From: Saccharum officinarum
Taxonomy: Eukaryota > Streptophyta > Magnoliopsida > Poales > Poaceae
Length of the DNA: 64,000 nt
Direction of reading: 5' to 3'
Assembly: GCA_020631735.1 (NCBI GenBank)
Contig: CM036170.1
Span: forward strand, 71,873,737-71,937,736
Shown piece by piece: positions 23,550-35,261 of the stretch. The notes below the pieces were generated by a model. That model was not told where the DNA came from and did no database searches. It worked only from the letters and a program-made list of their open reading frames with translations. The first letter of the stretch is position 1; each line of letters starts with the position of its first letter. The position numbers and the translations under genes are program-made.

Positions 23550-26527
23550 GAGGAAGACACATCGACTATCTATGGGATTATCCAATTAGGAGCTTAACAT
23601 TCCTTGCAAGGGGATCCAACAAGAATTAGGAGACGGCACAAGATTTTCGATACCTCGATAAAAAGTCACCATTTTAGATTTATTTCACATTATATTTTTG
23701 AAACCTCGCTTGTGTTGACTGATTTACTTTTCTAAACTCGTTTGATTAGAACCTGTCGTGCTAAAGCTTTATCCACTATCGAATGCACATGTTGTGTGAA
23801 TGGTAATATGCACTAAACAACTAACCTAGAGGTTTGTTTTGATGCCTACTTTGAGGCCATGGAGTAGGATATGATGACTGTGGCGAGGAAGTGGGCATCG
23901 TGTTCCACCAAGAGTTGGATGACTCAAGCAATGGAGATGGACATGCAAATGCAAATGTTGGCACTAGGTCAAAGGATCCTATTATTCCAACTCAAAGAAG
24001 AAAGCTTAAGAATTTTCATTAGAAAAAGGTTGAAGCTGACGTATCACAAGCTTAAACAATTCCATTGCACAGAAGGTCTATTATAAGGTCTCTAGCTCAA
24101 GCTCTAGGTTCAAACAAAAGCATATTGCATGGGCTGTTCAAAGATGGACTGCTACGACACCACTGGTGGAGCCTCTCAGAGGTGAAACTGGGTCCTTTCC
24201 CCATGTATACTTCAATTGTTCTCTAAACTAGGTTGTATTAAATGGGGAAGCTACTAGTATTCTTTGTACAAAGCTCAAAAGTAGATTGTTTTGTAGATAT
24301 ATTGCATAAATACAAGACATTTGCATCAACGACCTCTTGCAAAAATTATACATTAATTTTACTGATCAATTTAGCCCTTACGCCCTCAATTAATCCCCAC
24401 GCTCCACCACTATATGAAGTCACGCTAACTCATTAAAGACATATCTAAAGGAAGCAACTAAAAAAAGAAAATATTGTGGTTGTGTGTTTCAATGGTAGAT
24501 CCACATATATTGCAAAGTGAACCAAATTTTATTCAAATGGACATCAACATCTACCTAGATGAGAAGTATTCAGATAGTCTTATGTTATGCACAACATTAG
24601 TTTATCATCATATAAGCATAGGTAGTTCCAGTTGTAGAGAATCGTGATTCATGGATTGCCCGAGCAGCATCGCAGGTTTGCTTAATTCAGAAGAGGGGAG
24701 TTTGAAGGCGTTACAAGAGAGGTGAGCAGAAAGAGAAGTGATAAAATGAGGAAAACTTGCCACGAAAAGGTACTAAATTAAAGAGAAAAACATGAACTCT
24801 TCGGTCGACATATAGTCTCTATATGAAGCGCCACAGGATAAGGATGCATATCCTCAGTCTCAAACTGAGTTAGATAGTTGCTACTGCAAGCGCTGCTCCT
24901 GCTCGCTTATCTACCGAAGCCACAACACTTGTTTTTGGCGGCTAGTGCCATGAGACTGCCCAACAGGATCTTAACTATATGAAGCTTGAGTTGCCCCCTC
25001 TTGAGCGGCGGCCTCTTCTCCTTGTTGCAGCCACGACCGTTGCAGGGGTACCCACACTCCATTGCAAAACTTCTCTGCTTCCTTTCTCTCTGCTAGCCCG
25101 CAGTCGTAGGCTTCTGCTCTCTCCTGGTGGGGAAACTGGTGTTGTTGGTGGAGAAGGCGAGAGCCGAATGGATGGATGGTTTGCGGAGGGGGCATGCGTT
25201 TTTATAGCTGAGGTTCTGGCACCTGTTGCGTTCAAAGATGGGAATTGGGAACTTGTGTTCTTCGTTGTATCCGCTGGGGTCCCGGAATAAAGTTGTACTT
25301 GGTCGATGAAAAAACTCGAAACTCCCAGTTTTTTCTGGAGTCAGGCGGTTTTGAGTTTGACCAAATTTATATAAAAAAATATTGATATTCAATATCATTA
25401 TTTAATTACCAAATATAAAATTATATCTAATAGTAGCCATAAATATTAGTAATATTGTGTCATTTTACTCACGTAAAACTTTGGTGATCTCTTTCCTCAT
25501 TAACATGGCGTCATTTTAGCATATCTATTAATTTGGTGCGTATTTAATGCTCACGAAACTTTTATGGTGTTATAGCTACAGTTGTACCTTTTTTTCTAAA
25601 AGTGAGGGGGTACTTATCTTTGTTGTGAATTATGATCCTACTAAGGTGTCTAAGTGGAGATTTCATATCCCGGTTTCTAAGACTCCCATATAATTGAAAC
25701 AGTGTAGATCCGTTTTATCCTCATGAAATTCATTTTATCTCATAAAACTTTGATCATCTCTCCCTTCATCTATATTATGCATTTAATGCCCATGAAACCC
25801 CATTGAGACTACCCTAATCGAGCCAATCGTTCCTAGTTTCCCGATGTCATCATGTTCTGGTTGTAACTGGGTTCTTGTCTGACAGTGTGACACGAAAATG
25901 ATAGATTTTAATGATTAATAGCGCACAAGATTTGTCGTATTGCAATTATCTTCGCACTATTGAGATCTCAAATATCCAGCAGTTATATCAAGAGTTTTTG
26001 TATCCCAATGATAAAATGGTCAGATACACTTTTATGTAACAAATGTGGGATAAAAATACATAAAAAAACCTAGTGCGCTGTATACTTGTGCGTATTTTTA
26101 TATGTACAAAGTTGACTTTAGTTTGTAGAGACCCTAAATCAAAACACCTCCATCTTAGAACATAAAATTTAATTCACGACTGCATTTCATACATATTCTT
26201 GGATTGCTTCTTTTTAGATCCATAAGGTTCAAGATTTGTTTTTTTTAGGGAAAGGTTCAAGATTTGTTTTTTTAGGGAAAGGTTCAAGATTTGTGCACTG
26301 CTCATTTGTAGAAGACGCCCTAAATAAGGTATATGGGTCCCTTATTATATTATATCGTATTATCTTTGTTCCAACATCAATGGACAAATCTTGTCCTATA
26401 TCTTCAACACCCGCTCACGGACATGTTCCCAAGGCACCGAGGTCTGGACGCAAAATACAAACTCGTGTCCGCCACCGTCACGAATGACCATTGTGACATT
26501 GGGCACGGTGGATCTAAAAAAAATTTA
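23550..26527. other. Gene-poor stretch, nothing assigned
   Basis: AT-rich sequence with only short frames. A frame at 23871-24086 (Met/Gln/Lys-rich) and a GC-richer patch at 24971-25290, open on both strands, are not recognisable. A 28-base unit starting GGTTCAAGATTTG repeats in tandem at 26226-26296. The first part, from 23550, continues the insertion site of element B. Confidence 0.5.
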
Positions 26528-26756
26528 GGACGTGTTTGGTTTCATTTCGTTAAAGTTTAACTCCCATCATATCAATGTTCCTCAAATGCATGAAGTATTA
26601 AATATAGACTAATTGCATGCATGTCGGTACAGATTAGGAGTAATTTACGAGACGAATCTATTAAGCCTAATTAGTCCAAGATTGGAAACTTTTTGTCAAA
26701 TAAGACGAAAGTGCTACAATGTTTGTTAAACTTTAACTCCTCAAACCAAACACCCT
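26528..26756 (+). mobile_element. MITE with GTGTTTGGTTT ends
   Basis: A 229 bp element has inverted ends (GGACGTGTTTGGTTT and, on the other strand, AGGGTGTTTGGTTT) and TTA on both sides (26525-26527 and 26757-26759). The core with GAGACGAATCT and GCCTAATTAG is typical of an abundant grass MITE group. A three-base TTA duplication suggests PIF/Harbinger-type mobilisation. Confidence 0.7.
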
Positions 26757-27024
26757 TTAGTTAATCATAGTAATGCTTGTTTGCACAACACCTCCACAAA
26801 ACAGTACTAATATACGACTGCCTAATAAGTACACACATCCTCATATGCCGCAATCCTACAAGATCGATGGCAAAAATTTGCAGAACTTAGCATTCTACTA
26901 CTACTTAACTGGGTGGTACAAGAAAAAGCAAGAGAGGAAACTACAGGCTGTGTGGAGAACTGGCTTTGATCGGAGATGCGTGATGACAGCACAGTGCACA
27001 GGTAACGATTGCTACGGAGGGAAA

Positions 27025-27869
27025 TCAGGTCGCCATGTCCGATTCAGGTTCGATGGCAGAGCGGAGTCCCTGACGGACCATCATCTGCGCGTAGAACTCG
27101 GCGTGCTCCTGTTCAGGCATCATCACAGAAGTAGGAGTAATAAGAATCTAAATCCTTGTTGCCATACCTTGTTCGCTTTTCTCGTAATCCGTACTTTTTA
27201 ACTTATTTTTTTAATCGAAACGGTATATTTTCTCTCCCGACGAATTAATGAACAGTACTTTCATGCCTACGCGCTGCCTTCCTGCCGGTGCCAGCTCCAA
27301 CTGAAGTTCCAAATGGAAGGAAACAAACGTGCGCCGGCCAGGGCAGGCGGAAAAAGATACGGGTGTGACTGCACGTACCTTGACGGCAACGATGACAGTC
27401 GCGACGCCTCTCAGCCGAGACTAGTGGAACAGCTGCCGTGCGGCTTCGGCGGTTATGGAGGGCACCACCTGCGGCAAGGCCTTCTCCACTGCAGGCGGCG
27501 TACGACAAGTCGACAACGGCCGACGTGAGTTGTCAAGGCTCAGAAAACTACGGACATCCATATCCGGCGAGGTTGCAGGACAAAAGAAAAGGGCGAAGGA
27601 CTAGTAGAATACTTACCGTGCTTCTCGGTGTGGCGCACGTCGTCCACGAGCAAAACCTTGCAGTTGTCGCCGCTCCCGGAGCGCCTCCCATCCCTGAGCC
27701 TTCCGGGGTCACTCCTTCTCGCGTGCGGCGCCGTAGCAACTTTCATCGTCGCCTTCATCCGCAGCCGGGCCGCGCTCTGGTTCACGGAGACAGTGGAGGG
27801 AAGCGGAGTGGTGGCCGCGGTGCTCGGGACGACGAGCGCGGCTGCTCGTCCGCTGATGGCCATTGCCAT
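27025..27869 (-). CDS. CLPS1: ClpS1-like chloroplast Clp protease adaptor, with in-frame stop
   Basis: Three exons read 27869-27617, 27488-27379 and 27108-27025, with GT-AG introns and matching phases. ClpS1 binds N-degron substrates and delivers them to the ClpC chaperone of the chloroplast Clp protease. Exon 1 encodes an Ala/Ser/Arg-rich transit-peptide-like N-terminus and the ClpS motif LLVDDVRHTEKH. Exon 2 continues with EKALPQVVPSITAEAARQLFH, then a TAG at 27423-27421, then SRLRGVATVIVAVK. Exon 3 gives EHAEFYAQMMVRQGLRSAIEP and TGA. The full reading would be about 148 residues, normal for the family. Arabidopsis ClpS1 has Glu at the stop position, so one G-to-T change explains it. I chose ATG 27869 (MAMAISGR). 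An in-frame ATG at 27893 is the alternative. Two GC-rich frames on the opposite strand are shadows. Confidence 0.85.
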
Positions 27870-28305
27870 CGACGACCCGACGCCAATTCTCACGTTTGGG
27901 AAAGGGTAACTGGCAGAGGCAATGCAGGCAGGCTAGGCAGAAAGCTTCTTGCTCAGGTGACAAGGGGAAGCTCTTGCTCGACAATAATGCCGAGATTTAT
28001 TCAGGGTTTCAAGCAAGAGAGTGCCAAAAACTGCATGTAGAGGCATAGAGCGTTTGAGAAAATTCTAGATCCGTGGCTACTGGCTAGAATAGGCCAAGCT
28101 GGGAATTACTGCTGCAGTGCTACGTTTCTTCACGCCGCTCTCTCCGTAGTACAGCCGTACATGTGCTGCAAAGTGTACAAGAGCGCACACAACCGAAACA
28201 CGATAATGTCTGAACGGCCACCCGTTTGCCACGACCATTTTTAGGCGCCACATTGGCTGGGTACGCCCTAATTTTTCTGGTCAGGATGAACGGCGGGCTT
28301 ACTAT

Positions 28306-29460
28306 GGTTGTTTAGTTGGTGAAAAAGTTTGGGTTCGGCTACTGTAGCACTTTTTGTTTTATTTGGCAATTTGTGTCCAATCATGTACTAATTAGGCTCA
28401 AAAGATTTGTCTCGTGATTTACAACTAAACTGTGTAATTAGTTTTTCTTTCGCTACATTTAGTACTCCATGCATGTGCCGCAAGATTCGATGTGAGTACT
28501 GTGCAAACTTTTTGGGTGAAGAAGTCCGTTTTTGACCATGAACTTTTGACAAAGTTTTGAACGACCACGAACTCTAAAACCGGAAATCTTTGGCCATCCA
28601 ACTGTTAAACCGTTCATATTTGACCATCGGGCGTTTGGCCATCCAACTTCTCGTCGTCCGAGTCGAATCTCCCTCCGCCGCCTCCGCCCCATCGCACCTC
28701 TGCGGCGCCGTCGGCCGCATCGGTGGCTCCAGCGGAGAAGCAGCAGCCTGCCCCGCCTGGCACGGCGGCGAGGAGAGCGCGGAAGCCGTCCGCCGCCGCC
28801 CCCGCCAGCGGCGGCTGCCGCAGGCTCTCCGGCGCGCGGCTCGCCAGCCGCTCAACGCCATCTTCTTCGGAAGCGGCATTCCGCGCGCACACCCGCTCCG
28901 GCGGACAGAGACGGCGTGCTCGACGGCGCCATCCAACGCGCGCCCCTGCCTCGCAAGACACGCGTCGGCGCGGCGCAGGCGACCCGCAGCCGGGCAGGAC
29001 CGTGCGGTTCTTGACATCGAAGGCGAGGTGGCTGTGGCCGCGGGCGCCGCTGCTGCAGGCGATTCCCGTGGTCGAAGTGGAGGCAGCGACAGCGGCGGGA
29101 GAGCAGCGACGCGAGCTCGGACTTGTTCGAGCTGGAGAACCTAGGCCCTCGCTCCGGCGAACGGCGGCTCCGGTTGCCGTAGAACGTGCGAGGACAGAGA
29201 GAGGGACTAAATGAAGAAGAGAACAGTGCACCATGATTCATGGTTTTAAGAGTTAAGTGGCCAAATATAAACGGTTTTTGAGAGTTGGATGGCAATATTC
29301 ATGGTTTTAAGAGTTGAGTGGCCAAATATGAACGGTTTTGATAGTTGGATGGCCAAAGATTCATGTTTTGTAATTCGATGGTCATTCTCAGACTTCGACA
29401 AAAGTTCGATGGCTAAAATAGACTTTTTCCTTTTGGGTTGCATGGGCAACTAAACAGGCC
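28306..29460 (-). mobile_element. MITE split by a Mutator-like insertion
   Basis: The outer ends are inverted (GGTTGTTTAGTTG at 28306 and, on the other strand, GGCCTGTTTAGTTG at 29460), flanked by TAT at 28303-28305 and 29461-29463. The left arm contains the minus-strand core of the grass MITE family also seen at 43351 and 47955 (AACTAATTGCACAGTT-like and GAGACGAATCT-like motifs). The right arm is only about 22 bases because the middle is interrupted at 28518-29429. It lies about 440 bp upstream of the ClpS1-like start codon. Confidence 0.7.
28518..29429. mobile_element. Pack-MULE-like element with GC-rich insert
   Basis: Roughly 110-130 bp inverted ends start GAAGAAGTCCGTTTTTGACC at the left and GAAAAAGTCTATTTTAGCC at the right (other strand). 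Internal parts are shared too (CTTTGGCCATCCAACT, CCGTTCATATTTG). Flanking nine-base repeats TTTTTGGGT (28509-28517) and CTTTTGGGT (29430-29438) match at 8 of 9, the size expected for Mutator-like elements. The interior, about 28650-29200, is strongly GC-rich with overlapping frames on both strands and no transposase, as in Pack-MULEs that carry host gene fragments. One plus frame ends SSDASSDLFELENLG before a stop at about 29180. This resembles the Ser/Asp motif of PKS- or BIG GRAIN1-type plant proteins, but I cannot assign the donor. Confidence 0.65.
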
Positions 29461-29763
29461 TATGAAACTATCTGGCCAGTCTGGGTCATGGAAAGTTCCA
29501 GAAACGTTCACCCCAAACACCAGTAAGGATCCAATAAGGACTCGCAGACTATCGCTTGAGATTGTCAGCCAAATCAGCCAGCTAGCCAGCCGTATTTTTC
29601 TCTAAAAAAATAACCAGCAGTACTTTCAGCCAGCCAGATTAGCCTAAGCAACAGACTGTCGTTCGTTTCGGACAGCATGACGACAGGATACATGAATCTC
29701 ATACAAATATAAAACTAACGATCCGGCGGGAAGGTCATTCCAGGAAGCGAACGGGGCTAAGAC

Positions 29764-30186
29764 TACCCGCAGTGGGTACTCTAAAACGATACTCTAAAGC
29801 TTTAGAGTATGAATATAGAGTAAAACTGTTACACTGGGTACTCTAAAACGATACTCTATCCTTTCTCTCACTATATATTTAGAGTGGTACAGTGCTTACT
29901 CTATACTCAACAGCGGCAGACCCCACTAGCGAAACAAAGGAAAAAATGCTATAACTCACAAACTAAAAATCCAAATTAAATTTAATTGCACCATTAAATT
30001 CGTCTCAATAAATCCTTCAAAACTAGATCACACATGGATATATTTAGATAAAGTGACAAGTGGGTCCTACAGTGGATATAGTGGATAGAGGATGATATAG
30101 AGGATCGATGGGTGTGGAAGAATTGAGTATAGAAGAGAGAAACTAGGACGTATAGAAGATGAATATAGAGGTCCATCAGTGCGGAC
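29764..30186. mobile_element. Possible degenerate MITE
   Basis: CCCGCAGTGG at the left and TCCGCACTG (other strand) at the right form weak inverted ends, with CTA next to both. The interior has repeated GATACTCTA/TATAGAGTA-type units, partly as inverted copies (29785-29880). The boundaries are one base out of register, so this is tentative. Confidence 0.35.
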
Positions 30187-30439
30187 CTATGCCTGCAACC
30201 GTTCCCTCCAAAGCAAGAAATGCATCAGAGGCTTCAAAGTTGTTGCAAATGCAACATGACAGCATGTCGTAAATGGTTACTGATCGTTGCTGCACCCCAG
30301 GGTTTCAAATGAGAAGAAACATAAACAGAAGCAAACAATAGAATGAGGGCAAAATAAAAAATAAAAAAAATCTCAATAACGGAAGGCAAATTATGATATA
30401 CAGTATCAGGTATTTTTTTCAGGTCTAAAAGGGTATTAG

Positions 30440-30656
30440 TAGTGTCCCAGAAGGCCAGAACTTCACCCTGCTGGCCTGCCTTTTGTTCTCCATCCAGTTC
30501 CCCCGCCCCCGGCATTCTCTCTCGGTTCTCCCGTCCTATCGCGTGCGCTCTGTGGACTGTGGTGGCGACTACTGGGCGACCGCCGCCGCCCTACGCCAGG
30601 TGCCCCAGGACTCTCTTCGGGACCGTCGCCGGCAACGAGCACCCACAAGCCACAAG
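30440..30656 (+). other. Likely noncoding first exon of the HDA14-type gene
   Basis: A GC-rich stretch ends CACAAG and is followed by GTACGT, a good donor. The next exon at 31941 has its own start codon and contains the whole family-like protein, so this exon is read as 5' UTR. Upstream ATGs at 30442 and 30483 open short frames that do not join in phase to a known N-terminus. Confidence 0.5.
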
Positions 30657-30836
30657 GTACGTGCACCCTTCTCTTCCGTCACTGCTGTGCGAAACCGAGC
30701 TCCCAAACCCAAGCTATGTGCTTTAGGCCTCGGTTGGATCCATGTTTATTTACTTCAATCCACGTACGTGTGTGAGAGTGAAATGAAATGAAATTTAATT
30801 TAATTCTACTCTAATCCACTTCAACGTATGTGAATT

Positions 30837-30960
30837 GAGATAAATACCTCCGCATTCAAACAAGGCGTTACTTGGTCCGCCAGACCGCCACTGCTACCGA
30901 GATGAATACATGCGCATTCAAACCAGGCCTTACTGGGTCCGCCAGACCGCCACTGCTACC
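30837..30960. repeat. Tandem duplication, 62-base unit
   Basis: Two adjacent units, 30837-30898 and 30899-30960, both start GAGAT(A/G)AATAC and end GACCGCCACTGCTACC, with a few substitutions between them. They lie in intron 1 of the deacetylase gene. Confidence 0.8.
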
Positions 30961-31403
30961 AACTGCTCGTGGAAATGTTCATGTGAAGCATAGGAAACAG
31001 AACCAGCACAGCTATATAGGATTTTTCTTTTGTCCCCCCATCTGAACCAACTCAGTATGACGGCATGCTGATTTACACGCTGGACGCTGTTGGAAATTGG
31101 AATGAAGAGGGATTGTTGTTGGCTCTGCCCCAGATTGAAACCAAATGCTCCTTTGTCACCTTTTACGGTGGTTCCGTTATGTAATTATGTTATGCTAGAA
31201 TGGAGTGGGGTGTGACTAGACTACACTGCTTAGTTACTCGTAACTAAATATGGAAGAAAATGGTTGGGAAATACCTTGATTTCATTTGGAGGTTGGTGTT
31301 TACTGGCACTCATCTCATAAAGATGATTTTACATATTAGTACGGAGTGGTAATTTCATTTGTAGTTTCATTTTTCTTATCAAACGTTTGGCTTACTTCTG
31401 GTA

Positions 31404-31720
31404 GGATGGAGCCTAGCTCAACTGGTTGGGTGAGAGGTGTGGCAATACACCCAACCACCCAGGTTCAAGTCCCCTCTTGGACTAAATTTGGGTGCCTATT
31501 TCTCTTTTTAATGAAAAACCACCTAGTTCCTCCTAGGTTGAATCTCTTTCTCTCTCTCTCTCTCTCTTTTTGAGTTTGGACGTGTGCTACACATTCCACC
31601 TAGGTTCAAGTCTCCTCTTGGACTGAATTTGGGTGTCTATTTCTCTTCTTAATGAAAAATCACCTAGTTCCTCCTACGTTGGATCTCTCTCTCTCTCTTT
31701 TTGAGTTTGGACGTGTGCTG
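31404..31720 (+). mobile_element. tRNA-derived SINE with partial tandem copy
   Basis: An internal RNA polymerase III promoter is visible: A box TAGCTCAACTGG at 31414-31425 and B box GGTTCAAGTCC at 31462-31472, spaced as in tRNA genes. The body ends in a CT/T-rich tail near 31567. A second partial copy starting in the B-box region (31597) repeats the body and tail to about 31720. It is in intron 1 of the deacetylase gene. It does not fold as an intact tRNA, so it is a SINE and not a tRNA gene. Confidence 0.65.
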
Positions 31721-31945
31721 CACATTCTTTATTCAATTGGTTTACATGATATAATGCCTATACTAAGCCCTTCTCTTGTATCAGGATGGCAGTATTTATA
31801 TTATTTTAAGTTATTACAAATCACCAAGTTGGAGTGTGCAGTTGGTGCCTTAGTTATTGATCTTAGCTTTCTATTGTCTGTCCACATGCAGTTGTAATGA
31901 TTGGTGTAACGTATACGGGAAATCTGTCTCTTCGTTTCAGGGAGG

Positions 31946-34900
31946 ATGTTGCCTTTGTTCAGACACTGCTGTGCCTTAGGAAGTCATCATCCTCATCCCT
32001 TAATTTGGAGGAGCATCTTCCAAAACTCGGGAAGAGAACAAAAACAAATCAGGAGTTGGAGTGCACAGTGCTCAGCAAATCAGGATCAAGCTTCTATAGA
32101 GAAAGGCAATGCTCCAAAGAATTTAGCAATACCTGATAATTCACTTCTCGATGCTCGTATTCTCTATTGTACCTCTCCTGCCCTGGGTCATAACAAAGTA
32201 AGCAATTCAGGTTCCGGTTTCATAGCAGCATACATTCAGTTACATGAATGCTGTGCTACTCATTTTCATGAGCTGCTTGTTGACTCAAACTTTAATATTT
32301 CATATAATTCTTTCTTCCATAAAGCATATCTTATCCTAAGACTCATATTTGAAGAATGCCTTTTGACTTTTTTTTAGGGCAGGGGGGGCGGGTGGGGGGG
32401 GGGGGGGGCGCGGGCAGCAGTGATTTTACGTCAACAACATGTGACAAGTTTATTGCATCATGGTTGAAAACTTAGATACTGAGTTGCTGAACAGTATGCA
32501 ATAGTTTTAGACCATCTATGTAAATGGTTGGTAACTAACAACCATACTTTACCTTACTATATAACAAATTTCTTGAAAAAAGTTATACATAGAACTGTAG
32601 AAGTTACGATGTGATAAGTTGTCTAATCTGGGTTGTGCATTATATCATAATATTTTTCACTTCTTTTTTTCAGGAAGCACATCCAGAATCTAACAAAAGA
32701 GTTCCTGCGATAGTTGATGCTCTTGAGAAATTGGAGCTTAGTCCCAAGGTATACTTGCAATACTACTTCGAATATTCACAACTATTTTTTGGAATTTTAC
32801 CTTAAAGAAAGCACCTTAATTGTTTCAGTTTACCTTTGTTTGAAACCATGCTAAAATTGAATCATATAAAAAGAAATAGGATGAGCAATCAACTTGAGGA
32901 CATTGTCTTATCTCACTATGCTTCAACAATTTCTTCTGCCTTTAGTCAAACCTTCTGGGTTTTTGGCATGTTCTTTCTTATGCCATGTACAATTGCATTT
33001 CACTAGAAAAGGATGAGTATTCGTAAGTTAAATGTCATCTCATTTGTTTAGTTTTCAGCATCGTGGTTCACAGGTTCTTGAAATTCAAAATTTCAACCCT
33101 GCTTCTCTAGATGATGTTGCACGAGTTCATTCAAGATCTTACATCACTGGACTCGAAAAGGTACTTGTCATCAAGCTGTCCTTATTTATTCTTACTTTAC
33201 TGATAAGAAGGTCTTTTCTCTACTGGTGAAAACCTATCAGATAGGTTTGAAATAATGCTGCAATTTGCTTACTATGTGGCAGAATGTGGCTGCAGGCTAT
33301 GGGTAGAGCTTCAGATGAAGGTCTGATATTTATTGAAGGCACTGGACCAACATACGCTACAGAGACTGTAATGCTTTATGCATGTGCCCTTTTCGTTTTT
33401 ACATGCTTCTGATGCTAATTGTGCATGCCCTCTACTATGTCGTGCCAGTATTAATTTGGTCAGAACTTGGAAATAGACAGAGTATTACTTAGCATACTTA
33501 CAACTGATAGCATTATATATGAGTTATTTCTTATTAGGCGGTTATCATGAGAAGTATGAACTAGTGATTCATTCAGGCGCCTTATGATTTTAGCGTTACT
33601 GATAACTACAGAAATGCTGATCCATAAATTTGACACTGAAGAACACTTTAATGAAGTCTGACCTGGCACTAAGGCATCACCCAAATTTTTAAAGAAAGCT
33701 ATTAAAGTATTATAAGACATTGTTGATTTCATCACTCAAATTTTCTGAGATATAATTTTAAGTTGCTACTCATTGATTGTTTCATAGTTACTTCACCTAT
33801 TGATTTGCATACTACTGGAATCAGCAAAATTTTAGACACCATTTTAAGTTGTTCCATTTTTTCTGTATAGACTTTCCAAGAATCACTTCATCAGCTGGTG
33901 CCGGAATCACATTGGTTGATTCAGTGGTAACTAATCTTCTCTCTGTTGACTATTATGGTGGTTTCAGCATGTTTTTTATTTTACTTTGCAGTGCTGTTTT
34001 CCCGAGAAATATTGCATGTTTTCTTAGGTCGCAGCATCAAAGTTAAGTCCTAATCCGCCCCTTGGCTTTGCGTTAGTAAGGCCACCAGGACATCATGCTG
34101 TTCCTCAAGGTCCCATGGGTTTTTGTGTCTTTGGGAACATCGCAGTGGCAGCTCGGTACGCTCAGCATCAACATGGACTAAAGCGTGTGATGATAATAGA
34201 TTTTGACGTTCACCATGGCAATGGGACATCTGATGCATTTTATGATGATCCAGACATCTTCTTCCTCTCAACTCACCAGGTTTTGTACCCCTGTTTCCTT
34301 TTGAGTCTGTGACATCTCTTTGTGCAGCTAGGCGCTGAACTTTACCATGAAACAGTCTTTGTTTTCCATGTGTGATGTAGCTTGGAAGCTACCCTGGTAC
34401 TGGTAAGATCAATGAAGTCGGACAGGGTGATGGTGAAGGCACGACACTCAACCTTCCTCTGCCCGGTGGCGCAGGTGACTACGCAATGAGGTGTGCATTT
34501 GATGAGGTCATTGCTCCATCGGCTCATCGATTCAAGCCTGATATAATCCTTGTTTCAGCCGGGTGAGATCCTCCTATCCATCCTTAAAACCAAGCTCTTC
34601 AGTTCATGAACATGCTGAGAAATAACTCTCTTGGTTATATGAACCCGTGGATCTTCAGTGTTCTAGGCTAGCCAAACTGACTCATCATGTACGTCTCAGA
34701 TACGACGCACACGTGCTGGACCCTCTGGCTGGCCTGCAGTTCACAACAGGCACGTTCTACATGTTGGCATCCAGCATCAAGCAGCTGGCCAAGGAACTCT
34801 GCTGTGGCCGCTGTGTCTTCTTCCTGGAAGGCGGGTACAACCTGCAGTCGCTCTCCAGCTCTGTTGCCGACACGTTCCGTGCATTCCTTGATGAGCCCAG

Positions 34901-35000
34901 CCTCACAGCACAGTTCGATGATCCAGCGATAGTTTTTGAAGAGCCGACTCGGAAGATCAAAGACGCAATTGAGAAGGTCAAGGGCATCCACTCACTCTAG
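31946..35000 (+). CDS. HDA14: HDA14-type class II histone deacetylase, one exon with a 1-base deletion
   Basis: The coding exons are 31946-32197, 32674-32748, 33059-33160, 33296-33367, 33871-33926, 34028-34279, 34381-34562 and 34700-35000. All introns are GT-AG. The product is about 430 residues, close to Arabidopsis HDA14, a zinc-dependent deacetylase reported in chloroplasts. The first 55-60 residues look like an organelle transit peptide. Active-site features are present: [12 protein letters not shown] with the His pair, [10 protein letters not shown] with zinc ligands Asp and His, [12 protein letters not shown] with the third Asp, and LEGGYNL with the catalytic Tyr. Exon 33871-33926 is 56 bases where 57 are needed. 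After TFQESL (to 33888) one base is missing before [12 protein letters not shown], so the frame is lost and downstream catalytic motifs would not be made. The start at 31946 follows the splice acceptor by five bases. Every other exon is intact. Confidence 0.92.
32378..32420 (+). other. Long G-run in intron, quadruplex-prone
   Basis: Several runs of four or more G, including one of about sixteen, lie in the intron after exon 2 of the deacetylase gene. The sequence could form a G-quadruplex. Its length is likely to be miscalled in sequencing. Confidence 0.6.
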
Positions 35001-35261
35001 GCTGGCACTAAATTTGGAAAAAGTGCTGTCAGCAGTGTGTACTGCAGAAGTGCAAGATCTTGTTGCATTTTGCAGGTAGTGCATAGTTTGAACTTGGAAG
35101 GCCTGGCCATTTTCATTTAGCCAATTCTCACCAGAAAATGGAATTACCATTCTCTCAGTAGCAGCAGTGTATAGTATAATAGCTGTATATGTTGACCAAA
35201 AGTTGTGTGCTACAATATTTAAGAAAAAAAATATGCAAAAGATTCCAATAGCTAATAAGCA
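35001..35261 (+). other. 3' UTR and downstream region of the HDA14-type gene
   Basis: AT-rich sequence with no frame. It presumably holds the 3' UTR, but no single polyadenylation signal stands out. Confidence 0.4.

Noticed and set aside
27438..28040. 200-codon plus-strand frame over the ClpS1-like gene
   Set aside because: It is the GC-rich shadow of ClpS1 exons on the minus strand, and it has no recognisable domain.
28590..29234. Frames of 147-206 codons on both strands in the GC-rich block
   Set aside because: They overlap on both strands inside a Mutator-like insertion. Only the short SSDASSDLF motif suggests real protein, and it is in a different, short frame.
31404..31480. Possible tRNA gene
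   Set aside because: A and B boxes are present, but the sequence does not form a proper acceptor stem and continues into a SINE body and tail.
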